A program made the position numbers and the translations under genes. Below are positions 8,830 to 17,386 of a stretch of 64,000 nt of DNA, one piece after another (within the stretch, counting starts at the first letter, position 1; each line of letters begins with the position of its first letter). Origin of the DNA: Saccharothrix luteola (lineage in GTDB: Bacteria > Actinomycetota > Actinomycetes > Mycobacteriales > Pseudonocardiaceae). The stretch covers positions 150,862-214,861 of the forward strand of contig NZ_JAJHUO010000003.1 in the NCBI RefSeq assembly GCF_020859565.1, in the 5' to 3' direction. Below the pieces are notes generated by a model. That model did no database searches. It was not told where the DNA came from and saw only the letters and a list, made by a program, of their open reading frames with translations.

Positions 8830-9738
8830 ATGGCAATCATCGAGGTGGTCGACCTCGTCAAGACCTACGACCGGAAGGTCGCGGTGGACGGTGTCTCGTT
8901 CTCCGTCGACGAGGGGGAGATCTTCGGGATCCTCGGCCCGAACGGGGCCGGGAAGACCACGACCGTCGAGTGCGTGGAGGGCCTGCGCTCGCCGGACGGC
9001 GGCACGATCCGGGTCGACGGGCTTGACCCGCGACGTGACTGGGCGGAGCTGCGCACCCGGCTCGGCGTCCAGCTCCAGCAGAGCGAGCTGCCCGACCGCA
9101 TCCGGGTCGGCGAGGCCCTGGACCTGTACGCGTCGTTCTACCGCGACCCGGCCGACTGGCGCGAGCTGCTGGCACGCCTGGGCCTGGCCGATCGCGCCAA
9201 GACCGAGTACCGCAAGCTCTCCGGCGGCCAGAAGCAGCGCGTCTCCATCGCGTTGGCGCTGATCGGCAAGCCCAAGGTCGCCGTGCTGGACGAGCTCACC
9301 ACGGGCCTCGACCCGCAGGCGCGCCGCGACACGTGGAGCCTGGTCGAGCAGGTCCGCGACGCCGGCGTCACGGTCGTCCTGGTCACCCATTTCATGGAAG
9401 AGGCCGAGCGGCTGTGCGACCGGATCGCCGTGATCGACGCGGGCAAGCTGGTCGCGGTCGACAGCCCCGCCGGCCTCGTGTCCCGCGTGGACGGTGAGCA
9501 GCGGGTCCGGTTCCGGCCGACCGCGCCGCTGGACGTGGCGCTGCTCGAAGAGCTGCCCGAGGTCTCGAACGTCGAGCAGCGCGGTCCGCAGCTCGTCGTG
9601 ACCGGCACGGGCAACCTGCTGCACGCCGTCACGTCCGTCCTCGCCCGCAACCAGATCGTCGCCGCCGACCTGCGCATCGAGCAGGCCGGCCTGGACGACG
9701 CCTTCATCCGCCTCACCGGCCGCGCGCTCACGGAGTAG
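8830..9738 (+). CDS. ABC exporter ATP-binding protein (DrrA-like)
   Basis: A 302-residue ATPase of the drug-exporter (DRA/ABC-2) group. Motifs are Walker A GPNGAGKTT near residue 38, Q-loop VQLQQSEL, signature LSGGQKQR near 136, Walker B VAVLDELTTGLDP near 156 (Asp then Glu present) and switch His in LVTHFMEEAERL. The ATG at 8830 matches the usual family N-terminus (AIIEVVDLVKTYDRKVAV). A longer GTG start at 8740 would translate through the palindrome and is unlikely. The permease follows after 4 nt, then the two-component pair. Export substrate is unknown. Confidence 0.92.
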   Translation: MAIIEVVDLVKTYDRKVAVDGVSFSVDEGEIFGILGPNGAGKTTTVECVEGLRSPDGGTIRVDGLDPRRDWAELRTRLGVQLQQSELPDRIRVGEALDLYASFYRDPADWRELLARLGLADRAKTEYRKLSGGQKQRVSIALALIGKPKVAVLDELTTGLDPQARRDTWSLVEQVRDAGVTVVLVTHFMEEAERLCDRIAVIDAGKLVAVDSPAGLVSRVDGEQRVRFRPTAPLDVALLEELPEVSNVEQRGPQLVVTGTGNLLHAVTSVLARNQIVAADLRIEQAGLDDAFIRLTGRALTE

Positions 9739-9742
9739 CACA

Positions 9743-10468
9743 ATGCTGAAGATCGTCAACACCGAGTGGAAGCTGTTCCTGCGCGAGTCGAGCATGGTCG
9801 TGTTCGCCGTCCTCTTCCCGACCATCCTGCTGCTGGTGCTCGGCGCGATCCCCGCGTTGCGCACCCCCGACCCGTACTTCGGCGACCAGCGGTTCATCGA
9901 CGCCTTCATGTCGTCGCTGGTCGTGACCACGCTGGCGTTCCTGGGCCTCAACAAGCTGCCCGCCACGGTCGCCACCTACCGCGAGAAGGGCGTGCTGCGC
10001 CGCTTCTCCACCACCCCGGTCCACCCCGCGCGCCTGCTGGTGGCGCAGGTGCTCGTCAACCTGATCGCGGGCGTGATCTCGGTCGTGCTGCTCATGGCCG
10101 TGTCCCGGGTGGTGTTCGACATCGACCTGCCGCACCACCCGCTCTGGTTCCTGGTGACGTTCCTGCTGGGCATGCTGTCGCTGTCGGCCATCGGTCTGCT
10201 GGTCGCGGCCTGGGCGCCGAACGCGAGGTCCGCCGGCGGGTGGGCGACCGTCGTGTTCATGCTGGTCATGTTCTTCGGCGGGGTGTACCTGCCCCGGTTC
10301 CTGCTGCCGGACTTCCTCAACGCCATCGGCGCGTACCTGCCGCCGGGCGTCGAGGCGTTGCAGCAGTCGTGGCTGGGCGTCGCACCTGACCCGGTCCACC
10401 TCGGCGTGCTGGCGCTGGTCACGGTGGCAGCGGGTACCGTCGCCGCGAAGTCGTTCCGCTGGGAGTAG
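9743..10468 (+). CDS. ABC-2 type exporter permease
   Basis: A 241-residue membrane protein with about six transmembrane helices and the ABC-2 arrangement. A first helix near residue 20 is followed by a periplasmic segment, and the late region FGGVYLPRFLLPDFLNAIGAYLPPGVEAL is the family hallmark. It pairs with the DrrA-like ATPase immediately upstream (4 nt between genes), and the histidine kinase gene starts 2 nt after its stop. Linkage to a sensor kinase and response regulator suggests that the exporter is induced by, or senses with, that system, as in several actinobacterial antibiotic-resistance modules. Confidence 0.9.
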   Translation: MLKIVNTEWKLFLRESSMVVFAVLFPTILLLVLGAIPALRTPDPYFGDQRFIDAFMSSLVVTTLAFLGLNKLPATVATYREKGVLRRFSTTPVHPARLLVAQVLVNLIAGVISVVLLMAVSRVVFDIDLPHHPLWFLVTFLLGMLSLSAIGLLVAAWAPNARSAGGWATVVFMLVMFFGGVYLPRFLLPDFLNAIGAYLPPGVEALQQSWLGVAPDPVHLGVLALVTVAAGTVAAKSFRWE

Positions 10469-10470
10469 GG

Positions 10471-11676
10471 GTGCGCGCGATGGACGTGCTGGACACGTGG
10501 GAACGGCGGCTGAACGTCGCCGGGCACGCCATCCCGTACTTCGTGCTGGTGCTGACGACCGTCATGTACCTGGTGGTCGGGACGGACACCGGACCGACCA
10601 CGGCGGTCAACGTGGGCATCGCGGCGGCGACCGGCCTGTGGATGCTGTGGTGGTACACCCTGCACCCGGGCTGGCGCTCCCGGACCGGCCTGATGGCGCT
10701 GTTCTTCGTCGGGATCCTGGTCTCGTACGCGTTGCTGGGGCTGCGCGACCCGATGTTCGGGTTCTTCTCCTTCGCCGGGTACATCTACGCCATCGACGTG
10801 CTGCCCGGCCGGTGGAAGCTCGTCGGGGTGTCGGCCACCGGTGTCCTCGCGGCGACGTCGCTGTACGGGGGCTTGCCGCCGGCGGAGCTCGGGGCCATCG
10901 TGGTGTACCTGATCATCGTCGTGTTCATCGTGATCATCGCCTGCACGTTCACCACGTTCGGCCACATCACCTCTGAGCAGTCCCGGCGCCGCAAGGAGAT
11001 GGTCGCCGAGATGGCGGCGATGATGAAGGAGAACGCCGGCCTGCACGCCCAGTTGCTGATCCAGGCGCACGAGGCCGGCGTGCTGGACGAGCGGCAGCGG
11101 CTGGCGCGGGAGATCCACGACACGCTCGCCCAGGGCTTCGCCGGCATCATCACGCAGCTCCAGGCGGACGAGGACCCGCCGCGGCACGTCGAGACGGCGT
11201 TGCGGCTGGCGCGGGAGAACCTGGCCGAGGCCCGTCGCTCGGTGCACGCCCTGCGCCCGCCCGCGCTGGTGGACGCGAACCTGCCGGACGCGCTGGCCGA
11301 GGTCGCGGCGGGGTGGACGGACCAGACCGGTGTGGCGGCGTCGATCAGCACGACGGGCGCGGCGCGGCCCCTGCACCCCGAGGTGGAGGTGACGTTGCTG
11401 CGTGCCGCGCAGGAGGCGTTGTCGAACGTCGCCAAGCACGCGCGCGCGTCACGGGTCGGGTTGACGTTGTCGTACATGGAGGACGTGGTGACGTTGGACG
11501 TGCGGGACGACGGCGCGGGGTTCGACCCGGAGGTGAAGACCGACGGGTTCGGGCTGGTCGGCATGCGCCAGCGGGTGTCACGCCTGGCCGGCGCGCTGGT
11601 CGTGGAGTCCGAGCCGGGCGGCGGCACGGCGGTGTCCGCGTCGGTGCCCGCGATCCCCGCCGAGGTGGCGCCGTGA
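10471..11676 (+). CDS. Sensor histidine kinase, NarL/HisKA_3 type
   Basis: A 401-residue membrane kinase. The N-terminal half holds about five transmembrane helices with very short loops, so it probably senses within the membrane, as DesK-like kinases do. A coiled linker is followed by the HisKA_3 box LAREIHDTLAQGFAGI with the phosphorylatable His at about residue 216. The HATPase domain has N-box ALSNVAKHARAS and G-boxes DDGAGFDP and GFGLVGMRQRV. The start is GTG at 10471 (or ATG at 10480). Its stop overlaps the response-regulator start by 4 nt. Confidence 0.92.
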   Translation: MRAMDVLDTWERRLNVAGHAIPYFVLVLTTVMYLVVGTDTGPTTAVNVGIAAATGLWMLWWYTLHPGWRSRTGLMALFFVGILVSYALLGLRDPMFGFFSFAGYIYAIDVLPGRWKLVGVSATGVLAATSLYGGLPPAELGAIVVYLIIVVFIVIIACTFTTFGHITSEQSRRRKEMVAEMAAMMKENAGLHAQLLIQAHEAGVLDERQRLAREIHDTLAQGFAGIITQLQADEDPPRHVETALRLARENLAEARRSVHALRPPALVDANLPDALAEVAAGWTDQTGVAASISTTGAARPLHPEVEVTLLRAAQEALSNVAKHARASRVGLTLSYMEDVVTLDVRDDGAGFDPEVKTDGFGLVGMRQRVSRLAGALVVESEPGGGTAVSASVPAIPAEVAP

Positions 11677-12290
11677 TCCGCGTGGTGATCGTGGACGACC
11701 ACCCCGTCGTGCGCGACGGGCTGCGCGGGATGCTCGCGAGCGCCGGTGACGTGGACGTGGTGGGCGAGGCGGCGGACGGCGCGGAGGCGGTCACCGTCGT
11801 GCGCGCGCTGCGGCCGGACGTCGTGCTGATGGACCTGCGGATGCCCGGGGTGGACGGCGTCACGGCCATCGAGCGGCTGCGCGGCTGCCCGACCAGGGTG
11901 TTGGTGCTGACGACGTACGACACGGACAGCGACGTGCTGCCCGCGATCAAGGCCGGTGCCACGGGGTACCTCCTGAAGGACACCCCACGTGACGAGCTGT
12001 TCCGGGCGGTGCGCTCGGCGGCCAGGGGAGAAGCGGTGCTGTCGCCGTCCGTGGCCACCCGGCTCGTGGGTCAGGTGCGGCAGCCGATGGCGGAGCCGTT
12101 GAGCGAGCGCGAGGTGGAGGTGCTCGGACTGATCGCCCAAGGGTGCACGAACCGCGAGGCGGCGGCGAAGCTCTTCATCAGCGAGGCGACCGTGAAGACC
12201 CACTTGGTGCACGTCTACACCAAGCTGGGCGTGAAGGACCGCGCCGCCGCCGTCGCGGTGGCCTACGAGCGGGGCCTGCTGGGCGCCTGA
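11673..12290 (+). CDS. LuxR/NarL-type response regulator
   Basis: A 205-residue regulator. The receiver domain has acidic residues in VIVDDHP (residues 8-9), phospho-acceptor Asp near residue 54 (VLMDLRMPG), a Thr near 85 and Lys in YLLKD. The C-terminal LuxR helix-turn-helix is LSEREVEVLGLIAQGCTNRE followed by FISEATVKTHLVHVYTKLGV. GTG at 11673 overlaps the kinase stop, so the pair is translationally coupled and is almost certainly a cognate system controlling the upstream exporter genes. Its last 28 bp overlap the convergent gene ending at 12263. Confidence 0.93.
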   Translation: MIRVVIVDDHPVVRDGLRGMLASAGDVDVVGEAADGAEAVTVVRALRPDVVLMDLRMPGVDGVTAIERLRGCPTRVLVLTTYDTDSDVLPAIKAGATGYLLKDTPRDELFRAVRSAARGEAVLSPSVATRLVGQVRQPMAEPLSEREVEVLGLIAQGCTNREAAAKLFISEATVKTHLVHVYTKLGVKDRAAAVAVAYERGLLGA

Positions 12291-12658
12291 ACCGTCGCCA
12301 GGTACGCACGCCAGTCACCGATCCGGGTGATGTCCGTCAGTTCCGGGCTGTCGAGGCATGCGTCCCGCAGCACGGTGGCCAACGCGGCGCCGCCGTCCGC
12401 CAACTCGATCACGCCGATCTCCAACTCCGGCGGCTCGGCGGGCAGCAGGTGGTCGCGCAGCACGGTCAGCGGCACGTCGTACACCTCGCCCACCACGTGG
12501 CCCGAACCGGAGGCGTGCATCGCGGGGAACCGGTCGCCCACGGAGAAGTAGCGGTAGCGGGGCGCACTGCGCGCCACGCACAGCAGCGGCGTCCCCTGCA
12601 ACTGGTGGTGTAGCGGGCCGCCGCGCATGCCGCCGCCGTTGAGGAAGATCAACGCCAT
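12263..12658 (-). CDS. Standalone allophanate hydrolase C-terminal-like protein
   Basis: A 131-residue protein starting at ATG 12658 behind an excellent AAGGAGG site. The opening LIFLNGGGMRGGPLHHQL, the APRYRYFSVGDRFPAM segment and the closing GDWRAYLA correspond to the C-terminal domain of allophanate hydrolase, a gamma-glutamylcyclotransferase-like fold here encoded without the amidase domain. Such proteins are found next to nucleobase and urea metabolism genes, which fits the purine block that follows; the reaction is not established. The stop codon lies inside the 3' end of the response-regulator gene, so the two convergent genes share 28 bp. Confidence 0.75.
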   Translation of the reverse strand: MALIFLNGGGMRGGPLHHQLQGTPLLCVARSAPRYRYFSVGDRFPAMHASGSGHVVGEVYDVPLTVLRDHLLPAEPPELEIGVIELADGGAALATVLRDACLDSPELTDITRIGDWRAYLATVQAPSRPRS

Positions 12659-12704
12659 CGTGGGCCTCCTTGTGGATCGGGACTTGGGTCCGGTCGCCGG
12701 GAAC

Positions 12705-12713
12705 TTGTCCACA
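12705..12713 (+). other. DnaA-box-like 9-mer
   Basis: TTGTCCACA exactly matches the actinobacterial DnaA-box consensus. A single 9-mer is expected by chance now and then; the interest lies in a second exact copy 146 bp away in the same non-coding gap. Confidence 0.4.
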
Positions 12714-12850
12714 GTCGCGAAGACAGGTCGGGCATCGCGCACCGTGACGTGATACTCCAGGAACTTCCTTGTAGAACCGCGGCCGAGGCGTAGGCGACGG
12801 CGCCGGACACCAGCCCTCCCGCAGCCGTTCCCCGGGACTCCACAAGGGAG

Positions 12851-12859
12851 TTGTCCACA
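12851..12859 (+). other. DnaA-box-like 9-mer
   Basis: Second exact TTGTCCACA in the same intergenic region and orientation. The surrounding genes are not origin genes (no dnaA, dnaN or gyrase), so at most this would be a DnaA-binding or titration site. Confidence 0.4.
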
Positions 12860-13021
12860 ACCGAGGAAGAAGTTGCTGCGAAGGTCGGGGATTCCACCGA
12901 ACCTGTGCCCATGGCCAACGACCACGACAACACCACCGGACGCCCTTCGACCGTGAGACCGGCCGCGCACGGCGCGGTCCACTCCGGCACCGAAGCGGCC
13001 GACACGCGCACGACACCCTCC

Positions 13022-14446
13022 CTAGCGCAGGACGGCGGTGAACCCCTCGACCCCGAAGTACAGGACGAACAGCAGCGCGATCACGGTCATCAGCCAGCCG
13101 ACCGAGCGCCACTGGCCCTTGCAGGTCTTGATCACCACGTAGGACACGAGACCCGCGCCGATGCCGTTGGTGATCGAGTAGGTGAACGGGATCACGGCCG
13201 CGGTGAGGAACACCGGGATCGTGTAATCCGCGTCGTCCCAGGGGATCCGCCGGCACTGCGCCATCATCAGACCGCCGATCACCACGAGTGCCGGTGCGGC
13301 GGCCTGCGCGGGCACCACCGCCGCGAGCGGGGTGAAGAGCAGGGTGGCGGCGAGCATCGCACCGGTCACCACGCTCGCCAGACCGGTCCGGGCGCCTTCG
13401 CCGACGCCCGCGGCCGATTCGAGGAACACCGTGTTGGGCGACGACCCGGTGACACCGCCCGCGACCGCGCCGAACCCGTCGACCAGCAGGATCCGGCCCA
13501 TGCCCGGCACCTTGCCGTCCCGGGTGAGCCCGGCCTCGTCGGAGACGGACGTGATGGTGCCCATGGCGTCGAAGAACCCGGACAGCACCAGCGTGAACAG
13601 GAACACCGTCGCGGTGATCGCACCCGCCGAGGTGAACCCGCCGAACAGGTCCACCTCGCCGAACAGCCCGAAGTCCGGCGCGGCCACCACCGAGCCCGGC
13701 AGGTCGGGCGTCACCAGACCCCACCCGGGCACGTCGAACACCGCGTTCACGACCACGGCCAGCACGGTGGCCGCCGCGATGCCGATCAGCACCGCGCCGG
13801 GCACGCCGCGTGCCAGCAGCACGATCATCAGCAGCAGGCCGAGGCAGAACACCGCGATCGGCCAGCCGACCAGGTGGCCGTCCAGCCCCATCCGGACCGG
13901 CACGGTGGAGCCGGCCGCGTCCGGCGTCCGGGTCACGAACCCGGCGCTGACCAGGCCGACCAGCGCGATGTAGAGGCCGATGCCGATGGTGATGGCGGTC
14001 TTCAGCGGCGCGGGGATGGCGTTGATGATGCGTTCGCGCACCCCGGACGCGGCCAGCACGACGATGCACAGGCCCTCCAGGACCACGAGCCCGAACGCCT
14101 GCGCCCAGGTCATGGTCGGCGCGAGCTGGAAGGCCACGACACCGTTCACCCCGAGGCCCGCGGCGAGCGCGAGCGGCGCGTTGCCGACCACACCCATGAG
14201 GACGGTCATCACGCCCGCGGCGAGCGCGGTCGCCGTGGTGACCTGTTCGACGGTGAGGCGGGCGCCGGTGATGTCGGCCGAGGCGCCCAGGATCAGCGGG
14301 TTGAGCAGCACGATGTACGACATCGCCACGAAGGTGGTGACACCGCCGCGCACTTCGCGGCCGATGGTGCTGCCGCGCGCGCTGACGCTGAAGAACCGGT
14401 CGAGTCGGGTGGTCCGCGTAGGGATGTCATCGCTGAGCCGGGTCAT
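13022..14446 (-). CDS. NCS2/AzgA-family purine permease
   Basis: A 474-residue membrane protein with 12-14 helices. The opening STIGREVRGGVTTFVAMSYI followed by NPLILG is the hallmark of the AzgA/PbuG hypoxanthine-guanine-adenine permease branch of the NCS2 family. A later FDAMGTITSVSDEAGL segment and GSSPNTVFLESAAGVGEG carry conserved substrate-site acids. The ATG at 14446 has GGAAGGGCGG upstream. It sits downstream of guanine deaminase and xanthine dehydrogenase on the same strand, so it most likely imports guanine/hypoxanthine for that pathway by proton symport. Confidence 0.92.
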   Translation of the reverse strand: MTRLSDDIPTRTTRLDRFFSVSARGSTIGREVRGGVTTFVAMSYIVLLNPLILGASADITGARLTVEQVTTATALAAGVMTVLMGVVGNAPLALAAGLGVNGVVAFQLAPTMTWAQAFGLVVLEGLCIVVLAASGVRERIINAIPAPLKTAITIGIGLYIALVGLVSAGFVTRTPDAAGSTVPVRMGLDGHLVGWPIAVFCLGLLLMIVLLARGVPGAVLIGIAAATVLAVVVNAVFDVPGWGLVTPDLPGSVVAAPDFGLFGEVDLFGGFTSAGAITATVFLFTLVLSGFFDAMGTITSVSDEAGLTRDGKVPGMGRILLVDGFGAVAGGVTGSSPNTVFLESAAGVGEGARTGLASVVTGAMLAATLLFTPLAAVVPAQAAAPALVVIGGLMMAQCRRIPWDDADYTIPVFLTAAVIPFTYSITNGIGAGLVSYVVIKTCKGQWRSVGWLMTVIALLFVLYFGVEGFTAVLR

Positions 14447-14596
14447 GCCGCCCTTCCCATGCCGGTGGGCGCGTTCGGCGGGGCGAAGCCGAACGCGTTC
14501 GAGTCGGTGTTCTCGGTGCTCCGGTCAGCACCAGCGGCTCGTGGCCGCGCCGAGGTCCGTCGCCTGCTCCGGTTCCGCCTCCGGGGTCTGCTCCGG

Positions 14597-15079
14597 CTAG
14601 TAGTCGACGCGGTCGGTCCGGGACAGCCACGCGGCGAACGGCGCGGTGTCCACGCCCGTGGAGCTCTGGTGCACCGGCAGGCTCCACGTCTCGCGCGGCC
14701 GGCCGAACAGCTCGTAGAACTCGCGGTCGTCGAACCCGGCCGCGGCGGCGTCGTGCCGGTCCGCGGCGTAGACGACCCGGTCCACCCGCGCCCACAGCGC
14801 CGCGGACAGGCACAGCGGGCACGGTTCGCAGGAGGACACGAGCACGCAGCCGGTGAGCCGGAAGTCGCCGACGACCTGGCACGCCGCCCGGATGGCGACC
14901 ACCTCGGCGTGCGCGGTCGGGTCGAGGGTCGTGGTGACCTGGTTGGTGCCGGTCGCGATCACCTCGCCGGCCCGGATGATCACCGCGCCGAACGGGCCGC
15001 CGCCGGCGGCGACGTTGCGGGTGGCGAGGTCGATCGACTCGCGCAGCCAGGCGTGGTCGGGGGAGACGGACGTGGTCAT
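14597..15079 (-). CDS. Guanine deaminase (cytidine-deaminase-like fold)
   Basis: A 160-residue zinc aminohydrolase converting guanine to xanthine and ammonia. Catalytic motifs are HAEVVAIRAA near residue 57 (zinc His and proton-shuttle Glu) and SCEPCPLCLSA near residue 83 (two zinc Cys). Length and the aromatic C-terminus ending in DY fit the Bacillus GuaD group rather than tRNA adenosine deaminase TadA. The ATG at 15079 has GAGGAG upstream. It lies between the permease and xanthine dehydrogenase genes, so product and context agree. Related small deaminases acting on other bases cannot be fully excluded. Confidence 0.87.
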   Translation of the reverse strand: MTTSVSPDHAWLRESIDLATRNVAAGGGPFGAVIIRAGEVIATGTNQVTTTLDPTAHAEVVAIRAACQVVGDFRLTGCVLVSSCEPCPLCLSAALWARVDRVVYAADRHDAAAAGFDDREFYELFGRPRETWSLPVHQSSTGVDTAPFAAWLSRTDRVDY

Positions 15080-15160
15080 GGGGTGCTCCTCGGGGCGTGC
15101 GCGAGCGCGCCACGGCGGCCGTGGCGACTGCGTCGTTCGGTGCGGGGGTCTGCGCGGGGG

Positions 15161-17386
15161 TCAGGTGCCGGTGATGTGCTCCGGTCGCACGGGCACGCGG
15201 CTCAGGGCCAGGCCGGTGGCGGCGCGGATGGCCGCGACGATGGCCGGGGTGGACGAGATGGTGGGCGGCTCACCGACGCCCCGCACGCCGTAGGGCGCGT
15301 TCGGGTCGGCGAGTTCCAGCACGTCGATGCTCATCGGCGGCATGTCGAGCACGGTCGGGATGAGGTAGTCGGTGAACGACGGGTTGCGCAGCTTGCCGCC
15401 CCGGGTCTGGATCTCCTCCATCACCGCGAGGCCGAGGCCCTGCGCCGAGCCGCCCTGGATCTGGCCGAGCACGGCCTGCGGGTTGAGCGCCTTGCCGACG
15501 TCCTGCGCGCAGTCGAGCTCGACCACCTTCACCAGGCCGAGTTCCACGTCCACGTCCACCACGGCTCGGTGCGCGGCGAACCCGTACTGCACGTGGGCGT
15601 TGCCCTGCCCGGTCTCGGGGTCGATGGGCTCGGTGGCGCGGTGCCGCCACTCCACCGTCTCGTCGATCACGTCGTCGCCCAGCAGCCCGGCCAGGTCCAC
15701 GGTGGACAGGTCGCGGCCACCGGCGAGCTTGGTCAGCTTCTCCCGCACGGCCGCGCACGCGGCCTTCACCGCGCCGCCGGTCACGTAGGTCTGGCGGGAC
15801 GCGGAGGTGGAGCCGCCGTTGCCGATGCTGGTGTCCATCGGCAGGATCGTCACCCGCTCCACGCCCAGCTCGGTGCGCACGATCTGCTGCATGATCGTCA
15901 CCAGGCCCTGGCCGACCTCGGCCGCCGCCGTGTGCGCCAGCGCGGCCGGTTCGCCGTTGATGACCTGCAGCCGGACCCGGGCGGTGGAGTAGTCGTCGTA
16001 GCCCTCGGAGAAGCAGATGTTCTTGATGCCCACGGCGTACCCCACACCGCGCACCACGCCTTCGCCGTGGGTGGTGTTGGAGACGCCTCCGGGCATGTCG
16101 CGCAGGTCGACCGCGGTCGCCTGCGGCGGCATGGGCTTGTCCTTCACCAGCTTCAGCAACTGGGCGACGGGCGCGGCCGAGTCGACCACCTGCCCGGTCG
16201 GCATGACCGAGCCCTCGCTCATGGCGTTGACGATCCGCACGTCGACCGGATCCATGCCGAGCGCCTCGGCGAGCTTGTCCATCTGGGACTCGTAGGCGAA
16301 GGCGGACTGCACCGCGCCGAACCCGCGCATCGCGCCGCACGGCGGGTTGTTCGTGTAGACACCCCAGCAGTCGACGGTGACGTTGTCCACGTCGTAGGGG
16401 CCGACGCCGAGCGTGGCGGCGTTCGCCACCACGGCGGAGGTGCTGGAGGCGTACGCGCCGCCGTCGAGGTGGATCCGGGCCTTGACGTACACGAGCTTGC
16501 CGGTGCGGTCGGCACCGTGCTCGTAGTGCAGCACCGCCGGGTGCCGGTGCACGTGACCGTAGAACGACTCCTTGCGGTTGTAGACCATCTTGGTCGGCTT
16601 GCCGGTGCGCAGCGCCAGCAGGCACGCGTGCACCTGCATGGACAGGTCCTCGCGCCCGCCGAACGCGCCGCCGACGCCCGACAGCGTCAGCCGCACCCGC
16701 TCCAGTGGCAGGCCGAGGGCCGCCGCGACTTGGCCCTGGTCGACGTGCAGCCACTGGGTGGCGATGTAGAGGTCGACGCCGCCCTCCTCGTCGGGCACGG
16801 CGAGGCCGGACTCGGGTCCCAGGAACGCCTGGTCCTGCATGCCGACCTCGTACCGGCCGGTGACCACGACGTCGGCCCGCGCGTGCTGGTCGCCCCGCCG
16901 CACGGGCACGTGCCGCACGAGGTTGCCGCCGGGGTGCAGCGGGGTGTCGTCGGCCGCCGTCTCCATGTCCACGACGGGCGTGAGCACCTCGTACTCCACC
17001 TTGATGCGCTTCATGGCGCGCTGCGCGGTCTCTGGGTGGTCCGCGCCGACGAGGGCGACCGGTTCGCCCTGGTAGCGGACGACGTCCTCGGCGAGCACTG
17101 GCTGGTCCTTGTGCTCCAACCCGTACCGGTTCCGGCCCGGCACGTCCTCGTGGGTGAGCACGGCGTGCACGCCGGGCACCTGGAGCGCCTCGGTCAGGTC
17201 GATCGAGAGGATCCGCGCGTACGGGTGCGGGCTGCGCAGGGTCGCGCCCCAGATCATGTCCTCGTGCCACAGGTCCGAGGCGTAGGCGAACTCGCCCCGC
17301 ACCTTGAGGTTCCCGTCGGGCCGCTGCGGGCTGGAGCCGATGCCACCGGCCACGGCGGAGGTCAGTTCGGCGGGGGTGAGGCTCAT
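15161..17386 (-). CDS. Xanthine dehydrogenase, molybdopterin-binding subunit
   Basis: A 741-residue large subunit of the xanthine oxidase family. It has the N-terminal a/b hammerhead domain (GEFAYASDLWHEDMIWGATLRSPHPYARI region) and then the molybdenum cofactor domains. Visible cofactor and substrate motifs are GVGGAFGGREDLSMQ near residue 240, CGAMRGFGAVQSAFAYE near 350 and the late GVRGVGEPPT region with the catalytic Glu. ATG at 17386 overlaps the stop of the 8-oxoguanine deaminase gene by 4 nt. Together with the 2Fe-2S and FAD subunits downstream in the 20110-15161 operon it makes a complete cytoplasmic enzyme oxidising hypoxanthine/xanthine to urate. No XdhC-type maturation gene is present in the window. 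Confidence 0.92.
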   Translation of the reverse strand: MSLTPAELTSAVAGGIGSSPQRPDGNLKVRGEFAYASDLWHEDMIWGATLRSPHPYARILSIDLTEALQVPGVHAVLTHEDVPGRNRYGLEHKDQPVLAEDVVRYQGEPVALVGADHPETAQRAMKRIKVEYEVLTPVVDMETAADDTPLHPGGNLVRHVPVRRGDQHARADVVVTGRYEVGMQDQAFLGPESGLAVPDEEGGVDLYIATQWLHVDQGQVAAALGLPLERVRLTLSGVGGAFGGREDLSMQVHACLLALRTGKPTKMVYNRKESFYGHVHRHPAVLHYEHGADRTGKLVYVKARIHLDGGAYASSTSAVVANAATLGVGPYDVDNVTVDCWGVYTNNPPCGAMRGFGAVQSAFAYESQMDKLAEALGMDPVDVRIVNAMSEGSVMPTGQVVDSAAPVAQLLKLVKDKPMPPQATAVDLRDMPGGVSNTTHGEGVVRGVGYAVGIKNICFSEGYDDYSTARVRLQVINGEPAALAHTAAAEVGQGLVTIMQQIVRTELGVERVTILPMDTSIGNGGSTSASRQTYVTGGAVKAACAAVREKLTKLAGGRDLSTVDLAGLLGDDVIDETVEWRHRATEPIDPETGQGNAHVQYGFAAHRAVVDVDVELGLVKVVELDCAQDVGKALNPQAVLGQIQGGSAQGLGLAVMEEIQTRGGKLRNPSFTDYLIPTVLDMPPMSIDVLELADPNAPYGVRGVGEPPTISSTPAIVAAIRAATGLALSRVPVRPEHITGT

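Larger units (their letters stand above)
12659..13021. other. 363-bp intergenic region with DnaA-box-like sites
   Basis: No convincing gene; the one open frame in it has atypical composition and no RBS. It lies between two leftward genes (NCS2 permease and the AH_C protein). Two exact TTGTCCACA 9-mers occur, at 12705-12713 and 12851-12859. A near match (CGATCCACA on the minus strand) is at 12671-12679 and a weak match (GACTCCACA) at 12836-12844. Confidence 0.6.

Noticed and set aside
12649..13011. 120-codon minus-strand frame between the AH_C and NCS2 genes
   Set aside because: No RBS, no recognisable family, and Ser/Arg-rich composition; the region is better read as intergenic.
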